A stretch of DNA of 64,000 bases from Treponema denticola (GCF_024181405.1 NZ_CP051302.1:1674001-1738000), one strand, 5' to 3'. Positions 50,406-60,423 are shown, numbered from the stretch's first letter. The notes: generated from the letters alone by a model not told the origin. Numbers and translations are program-made.

Positions 50406-51673
50406 GAGTCCTTTTCAATCATATCAGACATATCGGCAACACAATAGGTACAGACCAAGTCTCCTGCGACATTGTTCATCGTTTCAAACATATCAAGGAT
50501 TGGATTGATACCGAGGGCGAGTCCGACTATAATGGCAATCTGGCCCGGATCCAAATTCATATTCTGCAAAATAATGAATAAGAGCATTAAGCTGCCGCCC
50601 GGAACACCGCCTGCACCTACCGAGGCAAGGACTGTTGTAATTACCAAAACCAAAAGAGCTGTAAAACCGATATCCGCCCCGAACATATTGGCCGCTAAAA
50701 CTGCAAACATAGGTAAGTGAACACATACCCCGTCCATATTTACGGTCGAGCCTAGGGGAAGAGCGAATGATGAAAGGTTATCGCTTATGTGCAAGGTTTC
50801 TTTTGCCGTTCTCAATGAAACGGGGAGAGTCGCAGCAGAGCTTCGGGTAACAAAGGCAGTAAGCATGGGTTCGCGTATCTGCATCATAATCTTAATCGGA
50901 TTCTTACGGGTAGAAACGGCAATCATAACAGGATAAACCACGAAGACCATACCGAGAATACCGATAACAACACCCAATGTAAGCATTATATATGGGCCGA
51001 AAAGTTTTGAACCGTATTGTGCAAAGTTTACAGAAGTTAAACAAAACACACCTATGGGCGAATAAGCCAATATCCAGTCAACCATCTTAAATACGGTTTC
51101 CTTACAAGTTTCAACGATATTTAAAAATAGCTTTGCACCTTCCTGTAATTTTGCATCATTTTTCTCGGAAATTATTTTTAAAGCAATACCGAATGCAATA
51201 GCAAAAACAATGATAGCCAAGAAGTTTCCTTGAGCAAGGGCTTTAAAGGGATTTTGGAACATATCTAAAAATACATCTGCAAGAGAGCCTGCAGAAGCCG
51301 GAGCAATCTCGACTGAACCCATGCTCATTAGGCTCGCCCATTCTGAGTGTGAAGTTCCCGATCCCGGATTAAAGGCAAGGGCAAGAAAGGATCCTACAAT
51401 AGCTGCAAACAATGAGGTAACAAAATACCAGATTATAACCTTAACTCCTATCTTACCGAATTCTTTTGTCGGCAAAGAAGCAGCACCGGAAATAAGAGAC
51501 AAGAAGATAACCGGAATAACGATCATCTTTAACATAGATACAAGGATATTTCCAAAAGGCGATACCCAAGTTACATAACCGCCGACATCGACGCCTGTTT
51601 GCCAAAGAACGATACCGACAACCAAACCAAGGATGAATGCTATAAAAATCATCCATACGAGCTTTTTATTCAT
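50402..51673 (-). CDS. Dicarboxylate/amino acid:cation symporter (DAACS family)
   Basis: The protein has 423 residues, the usual length. About eight membrane helices and two hairpins. The serine-rich HP1 motif is seen as TRSSAATLPVS. The TM7 motif is LGSTVNMDGVCVH (the family's NMDGT, here NMDGV). The HP2 region is ASVGAGGVPGGSLMLLFIIL. LGINPILDMFETMNNVAGDLVCTY marks TM8 with the substrate-contacting Asp and Asn. It takes up glutamate, aspartate or C4-dicarboxylates with Na+ or H+; the last-helix Arg used for aspartate was not located. A strong AGGAGG Shine-Dalgarno precedes the ATG. Confidence 0.94.
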   Translation of the reverse strand: MNKKLVWMIFIAFILGLVVGIVLWQTGVDVGGYVTWVSPFGNILVSMLKMIVIPVIFLSLISGAASLPTKEFGKIGVKVIIWYFVTSLFAAIVGSFLALAFNPGSGTSHSEWASLMSMGSVEIAPASAGSLADVFLDMFQNPFKALAQGNFLAIIVFAIAFGIALKIISEKNDAKLQEGAKLFLNIVETCKETVFKMVDWILAYSPIGVFCLTSVNFAQYGSKLFGPYIMLTLGVVIGILGMVFVVYPVMIAVSTRKNPIKIMMQIREPMLTAFVTRSSAATLPVSLRTAKETLHISDNLSSFALPLGSTVNMDGVCVHLPMFAVLAANMFGADIGFTALLVLVITTVLASVGAGGVPGGSLMLLFIILQNMNLDPGQIAIIVGLALGINPILDMFETMNNVAGDLVCTYCVADMSDMIEKDS

Positions 51674-51724
51674 TAGCTCCCTCCTATTTTTAAGACCAAG
51701 AAAACCTTAGTCAAAGTTATTATA

Positions 51725-51753
51725 ATCTTACCATTGAATAAACGAATTTTCAA
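51725..51753 (-). promoter_or_regulatory. Promoter of symporter gene
   Basis: On the minus strand: -35 TTGAAA, a 17-nt spacer and -10 TAAGAT. The leader is about 45 nt with a Shine-Dalgarno. Confidence 0.4.
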
Positions 51754-51821
51754 GCTTTTATTTACTTTTTTCTATATTTATGTTACAGTACCGGACATAT
51801 AAGTATTCATTGGAGGACTTT

Positions 51822-53051
51822 ATGGATTTTAAACGAAATATAGAAAAGTATGTTGAACTTATTTTAAAAGTCGGCCTTAATATACAAAAAGGCGACGGAA
51901 TATTTGTGCTTGTAAACGAACACTCAATCGGCATGGTTCGTGAAGTTACAAAACAGGCTTATAAGATGGGAGCTAAGGATGTTGTCTATGATTTTTCGGA
52001 TGATGAGATGACTCTTGCCCGCTATGCCTATGGAGACGAAAGCATCTTTAAGGAAATGCCCAAATTTAAAATCGACTACATGGAAGCGGCTTATAAAAAT
52101 AACTATCATCGCCTTGCAATAGTAGCCGACAATCCGGAGCTCTTAAAAAATGCAGATGCAAAAAAAGTTTCGGAATGGAATAAAACCAGAGCCATAGCTT
52201 CAAAACCCATAATGAAATACACTATGGAAAACCATGTAAAATGGTGTGTTGCAGCCCACCCTACTCCGGCTTGGGCAAAATCGGTCTTTCCGGAATTGAC
52301 TGAAGAGCAAGCCATTACAAAACTTTGGGAAAAGGTCTTTGATGCAACAAGGGTCAGCATGGAGGATCCGGTCGCCGCATGGAAAGAACATGATGCAGCC
52401 TTAAAAAAACATCAAAACTTTTTAAACGAAATGGCCTTTGAAAAACTTTTATACAAGGGACCGGGAACAGACTTGGAAGTGTATCTTACCGAAGGGCATC
52501 GCTGGGTAGGCGGCTCAGGCAAAAGCACCAGAGGTGATGTCTTTATGGCCAATATCCCGACTGAAGAAGTATTTTCGATGCCCCATGCCTTTAAGGTAAA
52601 CGGAACATTAAAAGCCACAAAGCCCTTGGCTGCAAGAGGAAGAATTATCAATGATTTCCACTTTACCTTTAAGGACGGAAAGGTTATAGACTTCGATGCC
52701 AAAGAAGGAAAAGATGTGCTTCAATCCCTATTAGATTCCGATGAAGGAGCCCGCCGATTGGGCGAGGTCGCTTTAGTCGCAGACGATTCCCCTATCAGCA
52801 ATACCGGAGTCCTTTTTAAAAACACACTCTTTGACGAAAATGCCTCCTGTCATTTTGCCATAGGAAATGCCTACAGCGAAAACATAAAAGGCGGAGCAGA
52901 ATTTTCCGATGACGACAAGAAAAAAATAGGAATGAATAATTCGATCATTCATGTCGACTTCATGGTAGGCGGCCCCGAACTTTCCGTTATAGGCGTAAAA
53001 AAAGACGGAACCCAAGTTCAAATCCTAAAAAACGGAAACTGGGCAATATAA
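51822..53051 (+). CDS. M29-family aminopeptidase (AmpS/PepS type)
   Basis: The start at 51822 follows GGAGG by the usual spacing; the frame extends 42 nt further without support. It has 409 residues. Metal-binding residues of the family are visible: Glu in LTEGHRW, Glu in NIPTEEVFSMP, Glu/His in ENASCHFAIGNAY, and His and Asp in IIHVDFMVGG. It is a dimeric cytosolic metallo-aminopeptidase of broad specificity, used in peptide catabolism, which fits an organism that lives on host peptides. It is followed by a hairpin terminator. Confidence 0.95.
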   Translation: MDFKRNIEKYVELILKVGLNIQKGDGIFVLVNEHSIGMVREVTKQAYKMGAKDVVYDFSDDEMTLARYAYGDESIFKEMPKFKIDYMEAAYKNNYHRLAIVADNPELLKNADAKKVSEWNKTRAIASKPIMKYTMENHVKWCVAAHPTPAWAKSVFPELTEEQAITKLWEKVFDATRVSMEDPVAAWKEHDAALKKHQNFLNEMAFEKLLYKGPGTDLEVYLTEGHRWVGGSGKSTRGDVFMANIPTEEVFSMPHAFKVNGTLKATKPLAARGRIINDFHFTFKDGKVIDFDAKEGKDVLQSLLDSDEGARRLGEVALVADDSPISNTGVLFKNTLFDENASCHFAIGNAYSENIKGGAEFSDDDKKKIGMNNSIIHVDFMVGGPELSVIGVKKDGTQVQILKNGNWAI

Positions 53052-53079
53052 GAATTTACCATAAACTTTGTAACAAGCC

Positions 53080-53097
53080 GGGGAGGCTGTCCTCCCC
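53080..53097 (+). terminator. Hairpin terminator after the M29 gene
   Basis: GGGGAGG (53080-53086) pairs perfectly with CCTCCCC (53091-53097) around CTGT, followed by a T-rich but interrupted tail. Confidence 0.6.
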
Positions 53098-53100
53098 TAT

Positions 53101-53172
53101 TTATTTGATCTTTTCAATTTCCTCACGGCTTAAGCCTGTTGTCTTTACAATATTTTCTATAAGATGAAAATC
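53101..53172 (-). pseudogene. C-terminal remnant of an Rpn-type (PDDEXK) nuclease/transposase gene
   Basis: Read on the minus strand, the last codons spell LIENIVKTTGLSREEIEKIK and then a stop at 53101-53103. This closely resembles the common end of Rpn/PDDEXK-family transposase-like proteins (…TGLS-EEIEKLK), which are numerous in T. denticola as far as I recall. Upstream the reading frame continues only into the hairpin sequence, and no start or catalytic domain is present. It is best read as a relic left by deletion. Confidence 0.55.
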
Positions 53173-53195
53173 GGACTCAGAATGTACATTCCCCA

Positions 53196-53290
53196 ACCGG
53201 CACGGATGCCGGTGTTTCCAGCCTTGAGAGTTTTAGACGCAAGTCTAAAACTCTAAGATGAAAAATGTACATGGAAGTACATTTTTCATC
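53196..53290. repeat. Cluster of three perfect hairpins
   Basis: This lies in the 320-nt gap before leuS. Hairpin 1: ACCGGCA (53196-53202) with TGCCGGT (53207-53213), loop CGGA. Hairpin 2: AGAGTTTTAGAC (53227-53238) with GTCTAAAACTCT (53243-53254), loop GCAA. Hairpin 3: GATGAAAAATGTAC (53257-53270) with GTACATTTTTCATC (53277-53290), loop ATGGAA. No T-runs follow, so they are not simple terminators. The AAGATGAAAA and AATGTACAT words also occur at 53161-53190, just outside, so the patch looks built from repeated pieces. Confidence 0.75.
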
Positions 53291-53371
53291 GGCACTTGCA
53301 TTTTTCTCCCCTTTACTATAAAATATCTTCCGTCAATTTTGATAGATTCATCAATTTTCTTGGAGTAAAAT

Positions 53372-55948
53372 ATGGCTTATCCTTTTAGCACGATAGAACC
53401 CAAATGGCAAAAGTATTGGGAAGAAAACAAAACCTTTAAAACAGTTGAAGATAAAAATTATCCTAAGGATAAGAGACTCTATATTTTGGATATGTTTCCC
53501 TATCCTTCGGGAGACGGGCTCCATGTAGGGCACCCTGAAGGCTATACAGCAACGGATATTTACAGCCGGTTTTTACGCATGAGCGGATACAATGTACTCC
53601 ACCCGATGGGCTTTGATTCTTTCGGACTGCCTGCAGAAAACTATGCCATAAAAACGGGAGTTCATCCTCTTATCACTACCCGAAAAAATATGGAAACATT
53701 TAGAAAGCAGATAAAGTCCATCGGCTTAAGCTATGACTGGGATAGGGAAATCTCTACAAGCGAAGAATCCTATTATAAGTGGACCCAGTGGATATTCCTC
53801 CAATTATTTAAAAAGGGATTGGCCTACGAAAAAGAAGCTCCCATCAACTGGTGCCCTTCCTGCTTAACAGGCCTTGCCAATGAAGAAGTAAAGGACGGAA
53901 AATGCGAAAGATGCGGTGCTCAAATTCAACGCAAAAATTTGAGACAGTGGATTTTAAAGATAACCGAATATGCCGAACGCCTCTTGGAAGACTTGGATGA
54001 ACTTGACTGGCCCGAATCCATCAAAATCATGCAAAAAAACTGGATAGGCAAGAGTACGGGGGCCGAGGTTGACTTTGCCCTCGCCGATAAGGACGGAAAA
54101 GAAACTGGACAAAAAATCAAGGTTTATACAACCCGCCCCGACACTATCTTCGGAGCTACCTACATGGTCTTGGCCCCGGAACACGAGCTCGTAAAAAGCA
54201 TAACTACAAGTAACCAAGAAAAAGCCGTTGCCGCTTATGTCGAAGAGGCCGCAAAAAAAAGCGACCTCGAAAGAACGGACCTCGCAAAAAACAAGACCGG
54301 TGTTTTTACCGGAGCCTATGCAATCAATCCATTGACGGAACAAAAAATCCCCGTCTGGATTTCGGACTATATTTTAATCTCCTACGGCACGGGAGCAATT
54401 ATGGCAGTCCCCGCCCATGATGAAAGAGACTTTGAGTTTGCTGCCCAATTCAATCTGCCCAAAATAAAGGTTGTAGCTGGTGCGGAAGAATGGGAAAGCG
54501 GAAAAAGAGACTTTTCGGAGGAGCCTAAGGCTTGTACAACCGAGGACGGCTATTCGGTAAACTCAAAACAGTTTGACGGTCTAAAAACGGAAGAAGCAAA
54601 GACAAAGATCACGGAATATCTTGAAAACTTAGGCCTTGCAAAAAGAGCCGTAAACTACAAACTCCGTGACTGGATTTTCAGCCGTCAACGCTATTGGGGA
54701 GAGCCCATACCATTGGTACACTGCCCCTCTTGCGGCATAGTTCCCCTGAACGAACATGACCTCCCCCTAACCCTGCCCCAAGTAGAAAGCTATGCTCCCA
54801 CAGGTACAGGCGAAAGCCCCTTGGCGGCTATCGGCTCTTGGGTAAATACAAAATGTCCCAAATGCGGAAAGGAAGCAAAACGGGAAACCAATACGATGCC
54901 TCAATGGGCAGGTTCTTGCTGGTACTATCTCCGCTTTATAGATCCTCATAACAACGAAACCTTTGCCGACAAAGAAAAATGCGATTACTGGATGCCTGTA
55001 GACCTCTATGTCGGAGGAACAGAACATGCAGTTCTCCATCTATTGTATGCAAGGTTTTGGCACAAGGTCTTGTATGATCTGGGATTGGTTTCTACAAAAG
55101 AGCCCTTTACACGGCTTATAAATCAGGGAATGATAACCTCCTTTGCCTATATGAGAAAAAACAAAAGCCTTGTTCCTGTCGATAAGGTTAAAAAAATATC
55201 GGAAACCGAATTTGAAGACATCGAAACCGGAGAAAAACTTGAGCAGGTAATAGCCAAGATGTCCAAGAGCTTAAAGAATGTTATCAATCCCGACGACATC
55301 ATAAAAGAATACGGGGCAGACACCCTGCGCCTCTACGAAATGTTCTTAGGCCCCTTAGAGGTTTCAAAACCTTGGAACACAAGCGGCATCATGGGCGTAT
55401 TTAGGTTTTTGGAAAAAATCTGGAATCTGTCCGACAGGGAAATATATAAAACTCCCGTCAACGATACCTCAACCCCTGAAACCAAGACATTGACAGTTCT
55501 TTTAAATAAGACCATAAAAAAGGTAACCGAGGACACAGCCTCTCTTAACTTTAACACTGCCATAAGCCAGATGATGATTTTTATAAATGAGGTTTCAAAG
55601 CACAAAAAAATACCCCACTATGTTTGGTATAATTTTGTAAAACTTTTAAACCCCTACGCTCCTCACTTGGCCGAAGAACTTTGGCAAAAGATGGGTAATG
55701 ATGAATCGATAGCCTATTCTCACTGGCCGATGTTTGTCGAAAAATTCTGCGTTGACCAAACCTGCACGGTGGTAGTACAGGTAAACGGAAAACTCCGAGG
55801 TAAGTTTGAGGCAGAAGCTGGAACCTCTAAAGAGGAACTGGAACGCCTAGCTTTATCGAATGAGGGAGCCATCCGCAACATTGAAGGCAAGGAAATTAAA
55901 AAGATAATTACAGTGCCCGATAAGCTTGTAAATATTGTAGTACAGTAA
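53372..55948 (+). CDS. leuS: Leucyl-tRNA synthetase
   Basis: The protein has 858 residues, a full-length class I enzyme. The HIGH motif is HVGH at 51-54 and KMSKS is in AKMSKSLKN (about 630). The zinc-type Cys knuckle is CPSC...CERCG near 165-185. The CP1 editing domain (about 225-420) has the [19 protein letters not shown] and [15 protein letters not shown] segments needed to hydrolyse mischarged tRNA. A second Cys4 pair (CPSCG ... CPKCG) lies in the insert near 450-510. A GGAG Shine-Dalgarno precedes the ATG. It is monocistronic. Confidence 0.98.
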   Translation: MAYPFSTIEPKWQKYWEENKTFKTVEDKNYPKDKRLYILDMFPYPSGDGLHVGHPEGYTATDIYSRFLRMSGYNVLHPMGFDSFGLPAENYAIKTGVHPLITTRKNMETFRKQIKSIGLSYDWDREISTSEESYYKWTQWIFLQLFKKGLAYEKEAPINWCPSCLTGLANEEVKDGKCERCGAQIQRKNLRQWILKITEYAERLLEDLDELDWPESIKIMQKNWIGKSTGAEVDFALADKDGKETGQKIKVYTTRPDTIFGATYMVLAPEHELVKSITTSNQEKAVAAYVEEAAKKSDLERTDLAKNKTGVFTGAYAINPLTEQKIPVWISDYILISYGTGAIMAVPAHDERDFEFAAQFNLPKIKVVAGAEEWESGKRDFSEEPKACTTEDGYSVNSKQFDGLKTEEAKTKITEYLENLGLAKRAVNYKLRDWIFSRQRYWGEPIPLVHCPSCGIVPLNEHDLPLTLPQVESYAPTGTGESPLAAIGSWVNTKCPKCGKEAKRETNTMPQWAGSCWYYLRFIDPHNNETFADKEKCDYWMPVDLYVGGTEHAVLHLLYARFWHKVLYDLGLVSTKEPFTRLINQGMITSFAYMRKNKSLVPVDKVKKISETEFEDIETGEKLEQVIAKMSKSLKNVINPDDIIKEYGADTLRLYEMFLGPLEVSKPWNTSGIMGVFRFLEKIWNLSDREIYKTPVNDTSTPETKTLTVLLNKTIKKVTEDTASLNFNTAISQMMIFINEVSKHKKIPHYVWYNFVKLLNPYAPHLAEELWQKMGNDESIAYSHWPMFVEKFCVDQTCTVVVQVNGKLRGKFEAEAGTSKEELERLALSNEGAIRNIEGKEIKKIITVPDKLVNIVVQ

Positions 55949-55970
55949 GGGAACCCCTAATTAACAAGGC

Positions 55971-56333
55971 TTATTCTTTTTCGACATAGAGACCGGCTTT
56001 TTTTAAGGCGTCATTTACCGCCTCTAAAAAAGCCTTACTCGTTAAGGTAGCACCGGCCACAAGGTCCACATCTGTAGAATTCTTCTCGATAACCCTCTTA
56101 GGCAGGTATTCAAAAACGGTATCGCTGTAGCCGGGCGTATCGGCATACTCTAAGATATCTATATTTTTAATTTTGCTTTTTTCTATCACAACCCTTACGC
56201 TTATATTTCCCATCAAGCTTTCGGCCTTTCCTTCAAAAACACCCGAAACAATCTTTTCATCATTTTTTACATTACAAGAAAATAAAAAAATACTCAAAGC
56301 AAAAATTATAAGCACAAAGAAAATCTTTTTCAT
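55971..56333 (-). CDS. FMN-binding domain lipoprotein
   Basis: The protein has 120 residues. A signal peptide with lipobox FLFSC (Cys20) is followed by a single FMN_bind domain: VSGVFEGKAES, VRVVIEKSKIKNIDILEY and the flavinylation motif VAGATLTSKAF, where Thr98 would carry FMN through a phosphoester bond. The bond would be formed by ApbE, which is not in the window. It is a small surface or periplasmic electron carrier, as in RnfG/NqrC and extracellular electron-transfer lipoproteins. It lies 10 nt after rseP, at the end of the long envelope operon. Confidence 0.88.
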   Translation of the reverse strand: MKKIFFVLIIFALSIFLFSCNVKNDEKIVSGVFEGKAESLMGNISVRVVIEKSKIKNIDILEYADTPGYSDTVFEYLPKRVIEKNSTDVDLVAGATLTSKAFLEAVNDALKKAGLYVEKE

Positions 56334-56343
56334 ATTAAAAAAC

Positions 56344-57696
56344 TTACCTTCCTAAAAAATATCCTATGTCTCCCCAGAGGGCGAATATAAAAACTACGCC
56401 GATAAAGGCTATGCCGATAAACTGAACATAGTACAGCACCTTCGGATGAATTTGCCTTCTAAAAATAAATTCAATAAAAGCAAAAAGAATTAAGCCTCCG
56501 TCCAAAATCGGAATCGGCAGCAAATTCATTATAAAAAGAGAAATAGAAATTATGCTTACAAAGTTTAAGATATCCGAAAGGCCGATTAAAAAGCCGGCCT
56601 TAAAACCTTGGGCGGCAACATCGCCCAACATGTGGGTAATGCGTACGGGGCCCGAAACAGCTTGCCTAAAATCAACTCCCTTAAACAAAAGGCCTAAACT
56701 TTTAAATGTCAAAACAAAGGCCTTGTGAGTTAAGACAAAACCGTTCACTATGCTTTTAAAAAAGCCTGTTCCTGGAATCTCTACCTTGATGTTTTTAATA
56801 TTTAGCCCAAGGTCTATTCCGTTTTCGGTTCTGATAAGACTCACGGTTTTTGTAATCTTATTTCCGTCCCTTAAAATGCCTAATTCGGCAGTCTTGCCGC
56901 TTATACCGTCTAGGGCACGGTTTAAGTCTACCGTATTGGCAACTTCAATTCCGTTTACTTCCGTAATAAGATCGCCTTTTTTAAGCCCTGCAAGTTCGGC
57001 AGATGAAGAAGGCTTTACACCGTTAATTTCAAGAGGAATAAAAGAATAAAAACCTATTATGCCTGCACCGGTTTTTGGATCGAGCTTGGGCCTAAGTTTT
57101 TTTGTGAGGATTTGTCCTTCTCTTTCTATTTCCAGCGTAACTTCTTCCTTTGCTTCAGGCACAATGAGGCGCACGATATCGGCAAAGGTTTCGGTTTTTT
57201 CGCCGTTAATGCTTAAAATTACATCCCCCATCCTTAAATCCGCCTCGCGGGCGGGAGAATCGTCGGCTTCGTTATAATAGTAAACGGGAGCTATCTTATT
57301 CGAGCTTGTGTAATAGCTTGAACCTATAGCACTTACAATAGCAAGAGCAAGAACAGCACTTATATAGTTTGCAAAGGGACCGGCAAAGGCAATTATAATC
57401 CGCTTAAAAGGATGTACTCCGTAAAGCTCTCCTTCCTTTTTCGGGATTGCAGCAAGGTTTTCTTCAATAGCTTGCTGAAAGGCCTTTTCACCCTTCATGC
57501 CGCAATAACCTCCCATGGGAATTGCAGAAATTCTATATTCAGTATCTCCCTTCTTTTTTTTAAAAAGAACAGGGCCCCAGCCTATCGAAAAACTTTCGAC
57601 CACAACACCGCAGAGTTTTGCGGCAATAAAATGTCCAAGCTCATGGATAAAGACCATGATACTCAATATAATCAAACCTATTAAAATCTTAACCAT
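56344..57696 (-). CDS. rseP: Site-2 intramembrane metalloprotease RseP
   Basis: The protein has 450 residues. The zinc motif HELGH is at 18-22 in the first membrane helix and the third ligand region is NLLPIPILDGGLI near the C-terminus. Two PDZ domains lie between (about 115-200 and 210-290: READLRMGDVILSINGEKTE and LAGLKKGDLITEVNGIEV). It cuts anti-sigma factors or signal peptides within the membrane. The ECF/anti-sigma pair at 25641-26757 is a possible client in this genome, which is inference. It is 19 nt downstream of dxr. Confidence 0.95.
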   Translation of the reverse strand: MVKILIGLIILSIMVFIHELGHFIAAKLCGVVVESFSIGWGPVLFKKKKGDTEYRISAIPMGGYCGMKGEKAFQQAIEENLAAIPKKEGELYGVHPFKRIIIAFAGPFANYISAVLALAIVSAIGSSYYTSSNKIAPVYYYNEADDSPAREADLRMGDVILSINGEKTETFADIVRLIVPEAKEEVTLEIEREGQILTKKLRPKLDPKTGAGIIGFYSFIPLEINGVKPSSSAELAGLKKGDLITEVNGIEVANTVDLNRALDGISGKTAELGILRDGNKITKTVSLIRTENGIDLGLNIKNIKVEIPGTGFFKSIVNGFVLTHKAFVLTFKSLGLLFKGVDFRQAVSGPVRITHMLGDVAAQGFKAGFLIGLSDILNFVSIISISLFIMNLLPIPILDGGLILFAFIEFIFRRQIHPKVLYYVQFIGIAFIGVVFIFALWGDIGYFLGR

Positions 57697-57715
57697 AAAT
57701 TATTCCGTTTTACTT

Positions 57716-58861
57716 TTATTGCAAGCCGTTTGCTCTGTCAAGTATCCTAGCCAAAGCTATCGCTCTTGCCCTGTTTTCATAGTCATAAACTTCTTCGTAA
57801 GAAGAAGGTTTCATAGTCCAATCTGAATTTAGAACTTCCTGCGTAATATCGGCTAAATCCGTAAAGCCTATTTTTCCTTTGATAAAAGCATCAACGGCTT
57901 CTTCATTTGCAACATTAAAGGCTATAGGATAGGCTCCGCCTTTTTTAGCCGCTTCAAAACCCAAAGACAGCATGGGAAAATCATCGGTTCTGGGAGGCAT
58001 AAATTCAAACTTTATAATTTGAGAAAAATCCAAGGGCTTTAAAAAGCTTTCAGGCACCTTCGGAAAACTTAAAGCATTTAAAATAGGATTTTTCATATCG
58101 GGAGGAGAAGCTTGAGCAAATATCTCTCCGTTTTTACACTGTACCATCGAATGGATTATACTTTGAGGATGAACCGTAACTTCGATTTTTTCCGGAGGAA
58201 AAGAAAAGAGCTTTACGGCCTCAATCACTTCCAAGGCCTTATTTGCAAGAGAAGCCGAATCTATCGTAATCTTTCCGCCCATCTTCCATGTCGGATGCTT
58301 TAAAGCATCTTCAAGCTTAATTGTGCTAAGCTTTTCTCTCGGCGTATTTAAAAAGGGGCCGCCTGAGGCGGTAATTATAATCTTTTCGATATTTTCTTTT
58401 TTGTGGGCATTTATAAGCTGAAAAATTGCAGCGTGCTCCGAATCGACGGGAATTATTGTACTGCCCGACTTTTCGGCATCTTGAAAAATCAGCTCCCCTG
58501 CTTCTACTATAGTTTCTTTATTGGCAAGAGCCAAATCCAAGCCGCTTTTTATAACTTCTACCGAGGCCCTTAAACCTGCCGAACCCGCTATACCGTTTAT
58601 AACAATGTCGGCCTTTGATTTTTCAATCAGTCGTCTAACAGCTTCCGCATCTATCTCGTGTTTTAAATTAGAATCCTTTTTTTTTGTAGAAACAAATTGT
58701 GCATCAGCAAATTCGGCTAGAAGAGTTTTTGCAAAACCAGAATTCGAATGAACCGAAAAACCTGCAAGAACAAACCTATCGGAAAATCTCCTTATTATTT
58801 CCAGACTGTTTTTTCCGATTGAGCCTCCGGCACCAAGAACGATAACCCTTTTTTTCCCCAT
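57716..58861 (-). CDS. dxr: 1-deoxy-D-xylulose 5-phosphate reductoisomerase
   Basis: The start at 58861 gives MGKKRVIVLGAGGSIG (NADPH-binding loop immediately at the N-terminus) and overlaps the cdsA stop by 1 nt (TAATG). A longer start 27 nt upstream is not needed. It has 381 residues. IIPVDSEHAAIFQ carries the metal ligands, and GGPFLNTP, HPTWKMGGKITIDSASLANKALEVIEA and HPQSIIHSMV are typical. It converts DXP to MEP, the first committed MEP-pathway step, and feeds ispD/ispF at the other end of the window. Confidence 0.97.
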   Translation of the reverse strand: MGKKRVIVLGAGGSIGKNSLEIIRRFSDRFVLAGFSVHSNSGFAKTLLAEFADAQFVSTKKKDSNLKHEIDAEAVRRLIEKSKADIVINGIAGSAGLRASVEVIKSGLDLALANKETIVEAGELIFQDAEKSGSTIIPVDSEHAAIFQLINAHKKENIEKIIITASGGPFLNTPREKLSTIKLEDALKHPTWKMGGKITIDSASLANKALEVIEAVKLFSFPPEKIEVTVHPQSIIHSMVQCKNGEIFAQASPPDMKNPILNALSFPKVPESFLKPLDFSQIIKFEFMPPRTDDFPMLSLGFEAAKKGGAYPIAFNVANEEAVDAFIKGKIGFTDLADITQEVLNSDWTMKPSSYEEVYDYENRARAIALARILDRANGLQ

Positions 58862-59718
58862 TAAAAGCCGCCTAATAAGAACATACAAAGGGTATAAAAT
58901 ACGGGAGCTGCTATAAGCAAGGAGTCAATACTGTCAAGAATTCCGCCGCGTCCTAAAATTACCTTCCCCGAATCCTTTACGTCTGCAGAACGCTTCAAGA
59001 TAGATTCTATTATATCTCCGATTATGGCAAAGAGGGCTGTAAAAAGAGCTATGATTATAAGCTCTCTTAATTTTCCGTTAAATTGTTTATTAAAAAAATA
59101 AAATGAAGCAACGGCAGCTGTGATGGAACCTATAAAACCGCCTATAAAACCTACAATACTTTTTTTGGGGCTTGCCTTAATAAAACCTCTGTTGTTTTTT
59201 CCGAGCAGCATACCGAAAAGCCATGCAAAGGAATCACAGCCGAATGTCATAAGGAAAAACATGATGATAAGGGCGCCTGCATTTGGAAGGCTCGCAATTG
59301 CAGATAAAAAAACCGTCAATCCCCAAGGATAAATCAGCATAAACACTCCGGTCGTGAGACGGGCAATGCTGTTGGTAAAATTTCCCGAGAATGAAAATAG
59401 AACTTCCATAAACATCATTCCGACTGTTACACAGCCGAACACAATGAAGATATATTGAAACGGTACGGCATGTAAGCCTATCAGGTATGATGACAGAACT
59501 AAAATTGTACCGAAAAAAGCAAGAATCTTTTTAGGATAGGCAGGAGACCTTTGGGACAAAATATTGTAGATCTCATAATTTGCAATAAGGGCTGCAATAA
59601 ACAATTCGATATGATAAACCAAAAAATTATAATGAGGTAAAAAATAAATTGAAGCTAAAACTAAAGGTGCTCCTACAAAAAATATAATAAGCCTTTCAAT
59701 CAGTTTTTTAATTTTCAT
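58861..59718 (-). CDS. cdsA: Phosphatidate cytidylyltransferase
   Basis: The protein has 285 residues with about eight membrane helices. The CDP-DAG synthase signature is seen in FGCDSFAWLFGMLLGKN, SPKKSIVGFIGGFIGS and the C-terminal KVILGRGGILDSIDSLL with the metal Asp pair. It makes CDP-diacylglycerol for all phospholipids at the inner membrane. It lies between uppS (21-nt gap) and dxr (1-nt overlap), a standard bacterial order. Confidence 0.96.
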   Translation of the reverse strand: MKIKKLIERLIIFFVGAPLVLASIYFLPHYNFLVYHIELFIAALIANYEIYNILSQRSPAYPKKILAFFGTILVLSSYLIGLHAVPFQYIFIVFGCVTVGMMFMEVLFSFSGNFTNSIARLTTGVFMLIYPWGLTVFLSAIASLPNAGALIIMFFLMTFGCDSFAWLFGMLLGKNNRGFIKASPKKSIVGFIGGFIGSITAAVASFYFFNKQFNGKLRELIIIALFTALFAIIGDIIESILKRSADVKDSGKVILGRGGILDSIDSLLIAAPVFYTLCMFLLGGF

Positions 59719-59739
59719 TTTATTTCTCCCTTTATTACA

Positions 59740-60423
59740 TTAGGCATTTCCGTAACGCCTGTTTCTTTTTTTATAATCTTCTATTGCTTCATATAAATTT
59801 TCTACAGTCCAATCGGGCCACAAGGTATCCGTAAAATAAAGTTCCGCATAGGCACTTTGCCAAAGCAAAAAATTACTCAAACGTTTTTCTCCTCCTGTCC
59901 TGATAAGCAGGTCTACAGGCGGAATTTTCCCCGTGTCCAATTTTAAAGAAAACGATTCTTCATTTATCGAAGCGAGCTCATCGGAATTCAGTTTCTTTAT
60001 AGCTCGTAAGATTTCATCATGTGCTCCGTAATTTATACCAAGCACAATTGAAGTTCCCGTATAAGAGGAAGTTTTATCCCTTACAGAATTAATTTCATCT
60101 TGAATGTCTTGAGGTAATCCGCTTAAATTGCCTATGTGCTCAATGCGTATATTGTTATCGGCATAAAATTTAAGCTCGGCTTTTAAATGCTGTTTAATAA
60201 GCCCCATTAAAAAGCCCACCTCCGCTTCGGTTCTTTTCCAGTTTTCGGTAGAAAATATATAAAGCGTTATATAAGGAATTCCTAAATCGGATACGGCCTT
60301 TGTTATCCTTTTTACCGTATTAAGCCCTTCCTTATGTCCCATAGAACGGGGAAGGCCTCTCTTTTTTGCCCATCTGCCATTGCCGTCCATGACAATGGCG
60401 ATATGTTTTAGCTCATCGGACAT
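59740..60423 (-). CDS. uppS: Undecaprenyl diphosphate synthase (cis-prenyltransferase)
   Basis: The protein has 227 residues. Near the N-terminus, HIAIVMDGNGRWAKKRGLPRSMGHKEG contains the catalytic Asp and the P-loop. YITLYIFSTENWKRTEAEV follows and the C-terminal VDLLIRTGGEKRLSNFLLWQSAYAELYFTDTLWPD is intact. It is slightly shorter than the E. coli enzyme (253). It makes the C55 carrier for peptidoglycan from products of the MEP pathway. It starts directly after the frr stop. Confidence 0.96.
   Translation of the reverse strand: MSDELKHIAIVMDGNGRWAKKRGLPRSMGHKEGLNTVKRITKAVSDLGIPYITLYIFSTENWKRTEAEVGFLMGLIKQHLKAELKFYADNNIRIEHIGNLSGLPQDIQDEINSVRDKTSSYTGTSIVLGINYGAHDEILRAIKKLNSDELASINEESFSLKLDTGKIPPVDLLIRTGGEKRLSNFLLWQSAYAELYFTDTLWPDWTVENLYEAIEDYKKRNRRYGNA

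Noticed and set aside
53276..53371. Promoter for leuS
   Set aside because: A TTGCAT and a TATAAA-like box are present but the spacer is about 15 nt, so it is not reported as a feature.
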